Shown here: positions 55,463 to 64,000 of the stretch, piece after piece
How positions within the stretch are numbered: position 1 is the stretch's first letter
How the letters are laid out: the number at the start of each line of letters is the position of its first letter
Assembly (NCBI GenBank): GCA_905182995.1
Contig: CAJJDP010000149.1
Span: 124,001-188,000, forward strand
Reading direction: 5' to 3'
Length of the DNA stretch: 64,000 nt
Source: Paramecium octaurelia
Lineage: Eukaryota > Ciliophora > Oligohymenophorea > Peniculida > Parameciidae
Position numbers and translations under genes: made by a program
Notes under the pieces: model-generated
Database searches by the model: none
The model's input: the letters and a program-made list of their open reading frames with translations, nothing else
What the model was told of the DNA's origin: nothing

Positions 55463-56815
55463 TCAACCATCAATCATTTATATATCAACAATAACAAATG
55501 TTGATAATTTTTGATTGTAGATTAATTAAGTAATTTTACAAGTTGAAGTTGTAATATCAATTAATAGTTCTTAAATAGCATTAGTTTAGGTTATGAATCG
55601 AGCATTAATAAATAATAGATTAATTGCTCCATAACAGGAATGTTCAAATTAATAATAAGTTTAGCTTACAGGACAATTCTGACATTTAAACAATTTACTT
55701 TTTATCTTTTTACCAGTGATACAATTGCAATTAATTTTTAATTCTATGTTAGAAATCGACTTGTTTATTGTATGATATGCACTTGCTGTAAAAACAGTTT
55801 AATCATTAGTGAACTCAATTGAAAACATGGGCCTAGGCAAACCTCTATATTCAAGTTTTGAAGAAAATCTAATAAAATTGCACACAATAGGTTAAGCCAA
55901 TTTGGTAAAAGATTTCAACATTCGAACTTTATTGTGATAATTTGGAGTATATCCTGCTCCCCCTAAAAATTGTTAATAATTTAATTTTTACAATCATTTA
56001 TCTAATATTTTGTACCAACACCATTGTTATCTATAACTACAAGCCATTGTAATATAAATGAATCCTGAAAAGCCATACCGCTAAATGGATAAAACTCTAC
56101 TCGATCTGCTTGATTAGGATCATATACATTAGAAGAATAATTTGTCAGCGCTAAGATTGAGTTAGATTTAATGAAGAATTCATCGATTCCTAAAACAATT
56201 TAATACCCAAGAGAGATTAAGTTTTCTGATTTTCCAATAGAATAGTGATTATAAAGAGAAACAATATTTGGAGGGGTGAAGAAAACCTGTATAATATAAT
56301 TAAAACTTACGGATAGTTAAACATCTGTAGGCCCTATCGAACTAAAACTTGTAATTGAAATGAAATAAGTATCACAATTAGCATTAGCATAATAATAACT
56401 GAGATTCTGAGGCGGAATCAAGTTAAACTAACTGATAACTTATATTCTTTGATCATCAACTGCAAACCACCTAATCCTGAGTCTATATGTTCTCTCAAAT
56501 TAACAGTGCAAATGCATAGCAAAGTCTATGATTTCCAATTATACACTTACTTGTTAATGTAATGTCTGAAATACTAAGATTGAAACCAGAAGCATTCTGA
56601 TATTTACTCCAATGCATCTCTATCTTCTCATGGGTGATAAACACTTGGGGAATATTTTCAAATAAGTTTGAGAATGCTATTGTTGCATCAAGCTTTATTC
56701 CTTTCTCACAAGTAAACCCTGTTGAAGCATCCTTGTTCCAATCATCAAAGTAATTGCTATCGTATGATATTGTTGCCAGCCCTATTGAAAATATAAGAAA
56801 TGTAATAATCAACAT
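55463..56815 (-). CDS. Secreted protein with H-type-lectin-like domain (424 aa); partial duplicate at 53978-55080
   Basis: ATG at 56815 (minus), TGA at 55463-55465, introns of 25 nt (GTAAGTGT...CATAG), 24 nt (GTAAGTTT...TACAG) and 29 nt (GTAAAAAT...TTTAG); coding length 1,275 nt. Signal peptide 'MLIITFLIFSIGLATIS'. Residues ~40-130 and ~150-250 each have the H-type lectin pattern (FSNLF...PQVFITHEKIEM; then 'GFNLSISDITLT'), as in discoidin and Helix agglutinin. The C-terminal part is Cys-containing ('KINCNCITGKKIKSKLF', 'CQNCP'). Probably a surface or secreted carbohydrate-binding protein. The copy at 53978-55080 lacks the 5' part and differs at a few bases near the N. Confidence 0.7.
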
Positions 56816-56983
56816 AATAAAATAATAAATTCAAGCACTTATAAAATGTGTTCAATATAGTTTACATAAGAATGATGGATGATATTTAGTTTACACATTG
56901 TTAAAAAATTGTACATAATATAGTTTAATAATTTTTTAAGTAAAAGTAATTATGATATATGAAATGATAATGTAAAAAAAAGG

Positions 56984-57101
56984 GTTGTCAACACGAGGAC
57001 TTCCCAAGCGGTCCCCCACCTTAGTACTAACCTCGCCTTAAGCCGCTTAACTTCGGAGTTCGAATGGGATCCGGTGCTTTAGGCTTAGTATGGCCGACAA
57101 C
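56984..57101 (-). rRNA. 5S rRNA gene, copy 2 (118 nt)
   Basis: Same 118-nt 5S sequence as copy 1 on the minus strand, but with distinct flanks beyond ~30 bp upstream, so it is a separate genomic gene. A run of eight T follows it. It lies between the lectin-like gene's 5' end (169 bp away) and the chromodomain gene's 3' end. Confidence 0.95.
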
Positions 57102-57621
57102 GATATTTGCAATACACTTCTCTATTTATAACTTGTTGAATATAAACTTTTAAAATTTAATTATCATCTTATCTAATAAAATAGTAAATTGCAAAAATTA
57201 AGATAATTTTACTCGCTTAAGTCTAATTATACAATGTTTAAGACAAATACTTAAACATAGTTTAAGATTAATCTTACTAGAGGAATTCTAATAGATTTTC
57301 ATATTCTTGTAAGAATTAGAATATGTTAAAGGTATACCCGTGTAAACATAGGCATATGGATATATTATTTCTAACTTTTGTATACATACTATTTTCTATT
57401 TATTATTTAAAGCTTAACCATATTAATTGTGGATTCTAATCATTTTATAAATCTCATAATTTAGTTAACGATAAAGTTCTCTATAATAAATATGAATTTT
57501 CATTCTAATTAGAAGTAACATTATTTCTATTTCTTTGCTAAAATTGTAATTCTAATTAAAAATAAAATGCAATATTTATATAAAATATTTATAAAAAATG
57601 AAATATTGTTGTCTAAATTTA
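57102..57621. other. AT-rich spacer (same as 58489-59008)
   Basis: About 520 bp, present twice through assembly duplication. It includes the conserved 5S upstream region (57102-57130) and a perfect 7-bp inverted repeat CTTAAAC ATA GTTTAAG at 57250-57266. No coding frame seen. Confidence 0.5.
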
Positions 57622-58370
57622 TCATAACTTTTTTTGAAGATAGTAACAAAATGCATTTATATCATGCTTCATCAGATATTCGCTATCGACCCATCTATTT
57701 TTTGGAACAATACCTAAAATAGAAATAGAAATAGAATTACCATTGGGTCTCTTTTGCCACAATAGATAATACATTTTATTTCCTTTATCCTTGACTTGCA
57801 CAGCTTGACCAATCTTATCTAATTGATCTCCAAACTCAAATCCGCCTTCACATTGTAATTTGATTTCAGTGTTTTTCTGGGATTATTCTGATGTGGATTC
57901 CTACATGATTTCAGAATCCTGTTATTAATTAGGTTACAAGGACTTTTCATTCTATTAACTAGCAGTGATTAACTAGACTATTTCATCATTATATTTCTTC
58001 ATTAGATCTATTTCTGACTTTAATTGATCTACCTAATTTTGTAATAGGTTTATTTGTTCTTATTGGTGTTGATGCCAATTCTATTTGGATAGACTGGGCA
58101 CTCCAATAAAATCCTCTAATTGAGGTGGTTCATCATTTTCAATGTGATAAAAATTTGATCCATTTTTTTTAACATTTTCTTCAAATTGGTGCAAAAATTA
58201 AGCTAAATTTGGTATCTTTTCTGGTTTTTCCCAGGTGCAATCTCTGTTATTATAGCCTTGCCATTTAACAAGATAATATTTCTAGCCATTGTATTATTTA
58301 TAATCAAGTATCTACTCTATAAAATACAATCCTCTCTTTTTTCTTGACATCAATAAATTGGNAAAAAAGG

Positions 58371-58488
58371 GTTGTCAACACGAGGACTTCCCAAGCGGTC
58401 CCCCACCTTAGTACTAACCTCGCCTTAAGCCGCTTAACTTCGGAGTTCGAATGGGATCCGGTGCTTTAGGCTTAGTATGGCCGACAAC
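58371..58488 (-). rRNA. 5S rRNA gene, assembly duplicate of copy 2
   Basis: Identical to 56984-57101 at offset 1,387, nine bases after N58362; probably not an additional gene. Confidence 0.85.
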
Positions 58489-59008
58489 GATATTTGCAAT
58501 ACACTTCTCTATTTATAACTTGTTGAATATAAACTTTTAAAATTTAATTATCATCTTATCTAATAAAATAGTAAATTGCAAAAATTAAGATAATTTTACT
58601 CGCTTAAGTCTAATTATACAATGTTTAAGACAAATACTTAAACATAGTTTAAGATTAATCTTACTAGAGGAATTCTAATAGATTTTCATATTCTTGTAAG
58701 AATTAGAATATGTTAAAGGTATACCCGTGTAAACATAGGCATATGGATATATTATTTCTAACTTTTGTATACATACTATTTTCTATTTATTATTTAAAGC
58801 TTAACCATATTAATTGTGGATTCTAATCATTTTATAAATCTCATAATTTAGTTAACGATAAAGTTCTCTATAATAAATATGAATTTTCATTCTAATTAGA
58901 AGTAACATTATTTCTATTTCTTTGCTAAAATTGTAATTCTAATTAAAAATAAAATGCAATATTTATATAAAATATTTATAAAAAATGAAATATTGTTGTC
59001 TAAATTTA

Positions 59009-59737
59009 TCATAACTTTTTTTGAAGATAGTAACAAAATGCATTTATATCATGCTTCATCAGATATTCGCTATCGACCCATCTATTTTTTGGAACAATAC
59101 CTAAAATAGAAATAGAAATAGAATTACCATTGGGTCTCTTTTGCCACAATAGATAATACATTTTATTTCCTTTATCCTTGACTTGCACAGCTTGACCAAT
59201 CTTATCTAATTGATCTCCAAACTCAAATCCGCCTTCACATTGTAATTTGATTTCAGTGTTTTTCTGGGATTATTCTGATGTGGATTCCTACATGATTTCA
59301 GAATCCTGTTATTAATTAGGTTACAAGGACTTTTCATTCTATTAACTAGCAGTGATTAACTAGACTATTTCATCATTATATTTCTTCATTAGATCTATTT
59401 CTGACTTTAATTGATCTACCTAATTTTGTAATAGGTTTATTTGTTCTTATTGGTGTTGATGCCAATTCTATTTGGATAGACTGGGCACTCCAATAAAATC
59501 CTCTAATTGAGGTGGTTCATCATTTTCAATGTGATAAAAATTTGATCCATTTTTTTTAACATTTTCTTCAAATTGGTGCAAAAATTAAGCTAAATTTGGT
59601 ATCTTTTCTGGTTTTTCCCAGGTGCAATCTCTGTTATTATAGCCTTGCCATTTAACAAGATAATATTTCTAGCCATTGTATTATTTATAATCAAGTATCT
59701 ACTCTATAAAATACAATCCTCTCTTTTTTCTTGACAT
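59009..59737 (-). CDS. HP1-like chromodomain protein (242 aa); identical copy at 57622-58350
   Basis: ATG at 59737 (minus), TGA at 59009-59011; 729 nt, no intron. Residues ~8-60 are a chromodomain with the aromatic-cage pattern: 'YFIEQILDYKQYNGQKYYLV', then 'KWQGYNNRDCTWEKPEKI'. A coiled-coil/Gln-rich linker (~95-160) follows. Residues ~175-242 resemble a chromoshadow domain ('YYLLWQKRP' and a terminal 'NAFCYYLQKKL'), the dimerisation module of HP1. It likely reads histone H3 lysine methylation; in Paramecium such proteins act in heterochromatin and DNA elimination (inference). The intact copy at 57622-58350 is in the other arm of the assembly duplication. Confidence 0.88.
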
Positions 59738-59875
59738 CAATAAATTGGTATTTTTAAATTAATTTTCAATTTATATATATATTAATATGTAAACACTCAA
59801 ATGGCAAGGCTTTTATGATTAGATCACTAAAAAAATTAGTTTAAATATTTGTGAGTAATAAAAGTATTAAATATC

Positions 59876-60502
59876 TCATTAATTTCTTGAATAAATATTT
59901 GGTAATAAAGTTGGATTGTTATGATGTCTTTGCATTCTGACATACTCTTCAATTTCTAATGACATTTCTTCAGATTTCAATTTGTATCCTTCAAAATCCT
60001 CATCATTAAAATTAAAGTTTGGAGACGCAAACTATTACTACTTAACTTAGCTTAAGCGCTAAACCTGAGGAAACACAAATCGTTATCTCGTTATGTGATC
60101 AGAAATTGACAGTCCCCTGAGTTCCTTTGGCTTTTGATCCTTGTTTCTTTTACTTGTCCTGACTATGGGGTTGTTCGTAGGACTAGCATTGTTTTCAAGT
60201 AATTGATTTACTGATACATTCAGAGGGACTGAATTCTTTTTTTTTTGTAGGGCAATACTTCCAACTACTCTTTGCTAATTGCTTAGTAATCCTGGAGAAT
60301 ATAATTGGGTTGGAGATTATTATAAAAAGTGATTGTATCTATGTTTGGATATAGATAACTTCTTCTTTCCACTCTTCAAGGGTGATGAAATGAATGCATT
60401 TCTCAATAAATTGTCCCTATCCAAATACTCATCATACATCAATTCCTATACTATTTTTTGAACTGATCTATTTTAGAGATTATGAGGCAATTAAAAAGTC
60501 AT
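59876..60502 (-). CDS. Unknown protein, Ser/Gln-rich (208 aa)
   Basis: ATG at 60502 (minus), TGA at 59876-59878; 627 nt, no intron. Hydrophilic, Ser/Asn/Gln-rich middle, with a more structured C-terminus ('DEDFEGYKLKSEEMSLEIEE', then 'YVRMQRHHNNPTLLPN'). No domain recognised. The ATG lies 17 bp after the stop of the channel-like gene on the same strand; the tight spacing leaves open that both belong to one longer spliced gene, but I found no suitable intron. Confidence 0.65.
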
Positions 60503-60519
60503 AATATATATTTAATAAA

Positions 60520-62608
60520 TCAATTTCTTTTCTTATTGAGAAGTAATATGATGTTTGTTATATTGAATTTGGTTTTATAATCTTGGAATTCTACCATTTT
60601 ATCGATCTCAAATAATGAATCAAGATCCTAAAAACAATTCTGCTATTATGGACTACTAGCAATTATTGATCGTTTTATGATATTATCGGGACTAGTTAGA
60701 TTTCGCAAGAAAGTGCTGCTGATTATAGGTTCAGTCAACTTATCCGATATAATGTCAGCCTATAAAATCTCCTTATATATATATTTTGTAGACGGTTGCT
60801 TAGTGAGTTGATCCACTCCAATATTGGCACTGCTGATGTGTTCACTAGAGTTATCAGAGAAAGCTTCGAAACTATCAGAACTCTATTCAAATACATTGTT
60901 GTTACTCGTGCCTTGGTAGGTAATCTAATTCCTATTTTATGATCTTACCTACTAAAATATTGCAGATCTTGACTTCTTGGTCACCTTCCGATTATATCGA
61001 GGGTCTCTTTCCTGATAAATCTAATCATAATTGAATCTCCTCTTAATATTGAAAGAGGAACAGTTAAAGGTAGGATGAAATGAATCACAAAAGTAGCATC
61101 TAAAATTCAACTTAGATGTATCATTGTTAAATATTATGTCATCTTTTATCATCTGATAAACTTCCTATATTATTATTGCAATAATACCCTTTCTTTCGAT
61201 TGCTATAGAATACTAATAAGACTTTGTTTCTCAATGAAAAAATACAGGACCTCTTTGGAATCGGTTTGCTCTAATTTCACTCTCCCTTGCCATTGATTGT
61301 TGATGATTTCAGTCAAACTTAATTCTATGACTTTTTGGCTTAATAACTTAATGTGAAATCCCATAAATTCGGCATAAATGTTGCCATTAAGGATTATATA
61401 TAACCCATCGATCTCTGTACTTAATTTCTTTATAATTTATGAGATAATTACATTTAAAGCCTAGCTCTAAATCAAGGTTCCACTTTGACTTATTAATTCT
61501 AAAGTGCTCAAGGATAAAAATTTAATTTTTGATAACTCTTGTTTGATTAATTTCTATTTCAAATAATTTGAGACCTTATTAATTCTTGACTCCTATTAAA
61601 GTGTTTGATCTTCCTCCAGAATTTCAAAAATTTTGTAGTAGTGAATTATAATCAGCTTACATCTGAAACATATCAACTTTGATTGAAGATAAAGTCGGAA
61701 AGAGTCTAATAATTATTGATGTTTGGATTTTTCACTAGTACCCATTAATAGACACTTAAGTATGTATAAAATCAATCCTGCATTAAATGTAACATTCAAT
61801 ATCATTAACTATTCATTTTCGACCTCCATTTCTTCAATTTTCAATAATGATATGAAAAATGCTCGATATATACCTTCTTAATATGAAATGAATTCCTAGT
61901 TCCTCTCTTGATATTCTACTCTCCACATACTACCAAATAGATGAAGTGAAAAATAGATACAGGTTAGGATTTTGTAATATTGTTACTATCTATGACTGAT
62001 AAATGCAATAATATACTCATAATTCAAGAAAGTAAGCAATTTACAAAATATTCTGATTACTTAAAAATTTCCAACAAACAAGTAAATTGACAAGATCCCA
62101 TATGCTAATGAGTTTTCTATGGTAGAATAAATTGTATAAACTATCAGATTTACAATCTATGTAACAGGTAGTTACCTCATCTGATGTTTTAGACTCTAGG
62201 AGTATAGTTTAAGTAAAAGTGAGACAATTTCAAAAGAGAAAATCAAAATAGTAATTGGCACTTTTAATTGTGTTGATTTATATCTTTATTATTATAATGA
62301 TCTTACTTATAGTCTTCAAAATAAATGGATGGTAAAATAAATGATAGGACTAGTAAAATTGATTTTATTAAATCAGAAACAATAAATTTTGCTATCCAAA
62401 AATTTTCATTTCTCAAGAGTTATTTGTCCTTATCATTTTGTTTACAATTTTATTGCAATTCAGATAATTTTACTAGATTTTCAGGAATTTCATTCTTTTC
62501 ACTCTCAGTATCACTGTATTTTCCTATCGAATGTTAAATGATTCTATCTGTTCCTTATTGCAATTTGTAATGGCTGACATTGCAAGATTAAAATGAGGGC
62601 CAATTCAT
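60520..62608 (-). CDS. CNG/HCN-type channel homologue, apparently lacking a selectivity filter (680 aa)
   Basis: ATG at 62608 (minus), introns 62284-62306 (23) and 61165-61187 (23), TGA at 60520-60522; coding length 2,043 nt. Residues ~75-230 give S1-S4-like hydrophobic segments ('KFIVSDLIKSILLVLSFILP', 'TILIFSFEIVSLLLKLY'). 'YKILTCIYFSLHLFGSMW' resembles S5, and 'MILNVTFNAGLILYIL' S6. Between them, where [T]VGYGD is expected, the text is 'LLKIEEMEVENEQ'. A C-linker (~330-390) and a weak cyclic-nucleotide-domain-like region follow, lacking the GE..L..RSA cassette. Then comes a zinc-knuckle-like C..C...H....C ('CYFCDSFHPTFNC', ~475). Probably a non-conducting or regulatory member of the large ciliate channel family. 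Confidence 0.7.
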
Positions 62609-63178
62609 TGAAACATCGTTTGAAGGATATTTAAGAGGTTTATTCCTTTCTAAAGAAATAATATTGTTCATTTTCTTGTTTTAAGTATAAAATAATTACT
62701 CTGGATTATTCTCAAGAATTCCAAATTAAATAATTATTAATCATATAGATATTTAATAAACCCCCTTCCATATGAGGAATCAGTTTATATCAACTCTTAG
62801 CTCTCTTAATCGAAAAATAGTTTGTAAATAAACCATTTATTTAAAAATATTACATATGTTGTTGAAATTATATTTAAAATCAATTTTATCAAAATAATCA
62901 ACTTAGAATTATTAGATTATCTATATATTTATAAGTACATAAGGATTTAATTCATATTTTTATAATTTAATTGATTCAAACTTCATAATATGCTAAAAAA
63001 ATTATTTTTATCACATTAGCAAAATTTTTGATGTTAATAATAATACATTTAGTAAAATCATCTAGCAAGACGCCTATGATTTATATTAACAAAAATCAAT
63101 ATATCTTTAAGATAAGAAAATAGCATTAAATTTAAGATTATTTTTTGTTTTGAAGATATAAATATTCATAAAATAAAA
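62609..63178. other. AT-rich spacer between divergent genes
   Basis: About 570 bp between the channel-like gene (minus) and the last gene (plus). It presumably holds both promoters; no motif stands out. Confidence 0.5.
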
Positions 63179-64000
63179 ATGAAAAATCTGCATGAAGAAA
63201 ATGAAAAACTTCGCAAGGCTATAAAAGATAAAAAATAACAAATAGATGAAACAAATACGATGATACTAAAGTATCAAAAAAGCATTGAAGAATATGATCA
63301 AGAGAAATAATCAATTATGCAGGATATAAATGAGTTACTCAATTAAAGAGATAAGAATTTTGATAAGAAAATTAAGGGAATTATAGAGAGCCTTCCTTGC
63401 TAAATAGAACAGAAAAGTTTATAATCTTTGACAAAATCCATTATAAATAAAGGACTTAATGTTTTGAATAATCTGAGTTTAGTCTATAGGAATGCGTACA
63501 AAGAGGAATATAGTAAGTCCAAAGATGCAAAACCCTAACCCTTATTTGAATCATATTTTATAATAATGCATAGGCCTTAGGAATTATAGGATCTGTAGAA
63601 AGAAGAGATAATATTGAAGCCGAAGTTTTTATATCAATAATGCCATTAAGGGTGGACATCAAAGGAAAGGGAAAGCTGGGTTGATCACAAAAAAACGATA
63701 ATTAATCATTTCGAAAATAATTATATTATTGCAGAAAGACTAAATGATATTTCAAAAATATAGAATTTAATTTCAATGTATTAAATGTATAATCATTAGG
63801 TGCCTAAATCAAGAAGATGTGTTATAAGAAAATTCTTTTCTTTTTAATCTCTAAGGTTCGTCATTTGATGAATATGCGCCAAAAAATATAGAGTTGTTAA
63901 AAAGTGTTAACCCAAACAAATAATTATTCGTTTATGTTTAGGGTGTGGATGATTACATTACAATTTTTTCAGATGAAGGGTTTTCTTATTGGCCATGCAA
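63179..64000 (+). CDS. 5' part of a coiled-coil gene, running off the window
   Basis: ATG at 63179. The first ~110 residues are Lys/Glu/Gln-rich and strongly coiled-coil-like. After ~200 codons the frame meets TGA near 63860, bridged by a 37-nt GTGTTA...CTAAG segment (about 63821-63857), a bit long for this genome. This gives a plausible continuation ('SFDEYAPKNIELL', 'VDDYITIFSDEGFSYWPC') open to the window end. Family not recognised. Confidence 0.55.

Larger units (their letters stand above)
53597..56565. repeat. Direct duplication around N55081 (53597-55080 vs 55082-56565); near-identical, with clustered differences
   Basis: About 1,484 bp repeated at offset 1,485 around a single N, containing one 5S rRNA gene and most of a lectin-like gene. 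Most of it is identical, but five substitutions cluster in the last ~60 bp before the end of the first copy (55012-55051 vs the equivalent in copy 2). The first copy may therefore end in sequence from a diverged paralogue or allele. Confidence 0.88.
56976..59748. repeat. Direct duplication around N58362 (56976-58361 = 58363-59748), likely assembly artefact
   Basis: 1,386 bp at offset 1,387 around a single N. It holds a 5S rRNA gene and the complete chromodomain gene, so both arms show an intact copy. I saw no differences. Confidence 0.9.

Noticed and set aside
1-64000. CRISPR arrays, insertion sequences, bacterial operons, tRNA genes
   Set aside because: No regularly spaced short repeats, transposase genes or tRNA cloverleaf-like segments were seen; genome features are those of a ciliate macronucleus. 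A tRNAscan run would be decisive for tRNAs.

Overview
The window is AT-rich eukaryotic DNA from the somatic (macronuclear) genome of a ciliate, very probably Paramecium. Every convincing gene needs TAA and TAG read as glutamine, with TGA as the only stop. Genes are split by tiny introns, almost all 22-33 nt, most starting GTA and ending TAG, CAG or AAG. Intergenic gaps are often under 200 bp. A standard-code ORF scan therefore breaks or hides most genes, so the models here were rebuilt by hand. Wherever I give a complete model, exon lengths minus introns come out divisible by three. I ran no database search; names rest on recognised motifs.

Layout. 1-6.8 kb: a gene tail, a small protein with GRDTY repeats, a small membrane protein, a CFAP141-like axonemal protein and two members of a helix-turn-helix (HTH) mini-gene family. 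6.8-15.3 kb: two tandem, paralogous proteins of about 1,370 residues with TPR-like repeats (minus). 15.5-18.1 kb: a Ulp1/SENP protease divergent from a cathepsin B. 19-27.8 kb: a Jouberin (AHI1) homologue followed by a 1,929-residue IQ-motif protein. 28-32 kb: two more HTH mini-genes, an uncertain ORF, U3-55K/RRP9 and a SANT protein. 32-40.6 kb: a multipass membrane protein and an unusual ankyrin-anoctamin-B-box-EF-hand protein. 40.8-47.3 kb: a fifth HTH mini-gene, a three-repeat MYB, a PX-START protein and a small MGC-start protein. 47.9-53.5 kb: a DHHC palmitoyltransferase with a divergent MGC-start EF-hand protein only 19 bp away, an unknown protein, a multipass membrane protein and a HEN1 small-RNA methyltransferase. 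53.6-59.7 kb: 5S rRNA genes alternating with an H-type-lectin-like gene and an HP1-like chromodomain gene. 59.9-64 kb: a small unknown gene, a CNG/HCN-type channel homologue without a recognisable selectivity filter, and the start of a coiled-coil gene that leaves the window.

The assembly has five single N bases (4671, 39201, 42482, 55081, 58362). Each is followed at once by a second copy of the preceding 1.3-1.5 kb. These are almost certainly unmerged contig overlaps, so the duplicated gene pieces should not be counted as extra genes. Removing one copy at 39201 makes the anoctamin gene one clean frame.

Functional themes are cilia (CFAP141, AHI1), lipid and membrane signalling (anoctamin, PX-START, DHHC, EF-hand, channel), RNA and chromatin (RRP9, HEN1, 5S rRNA, chromodomain, MYB, SANT), and a local family of 105-117-residue HTH proteins sharing one intron position, which is the best candidate for something undescribed.
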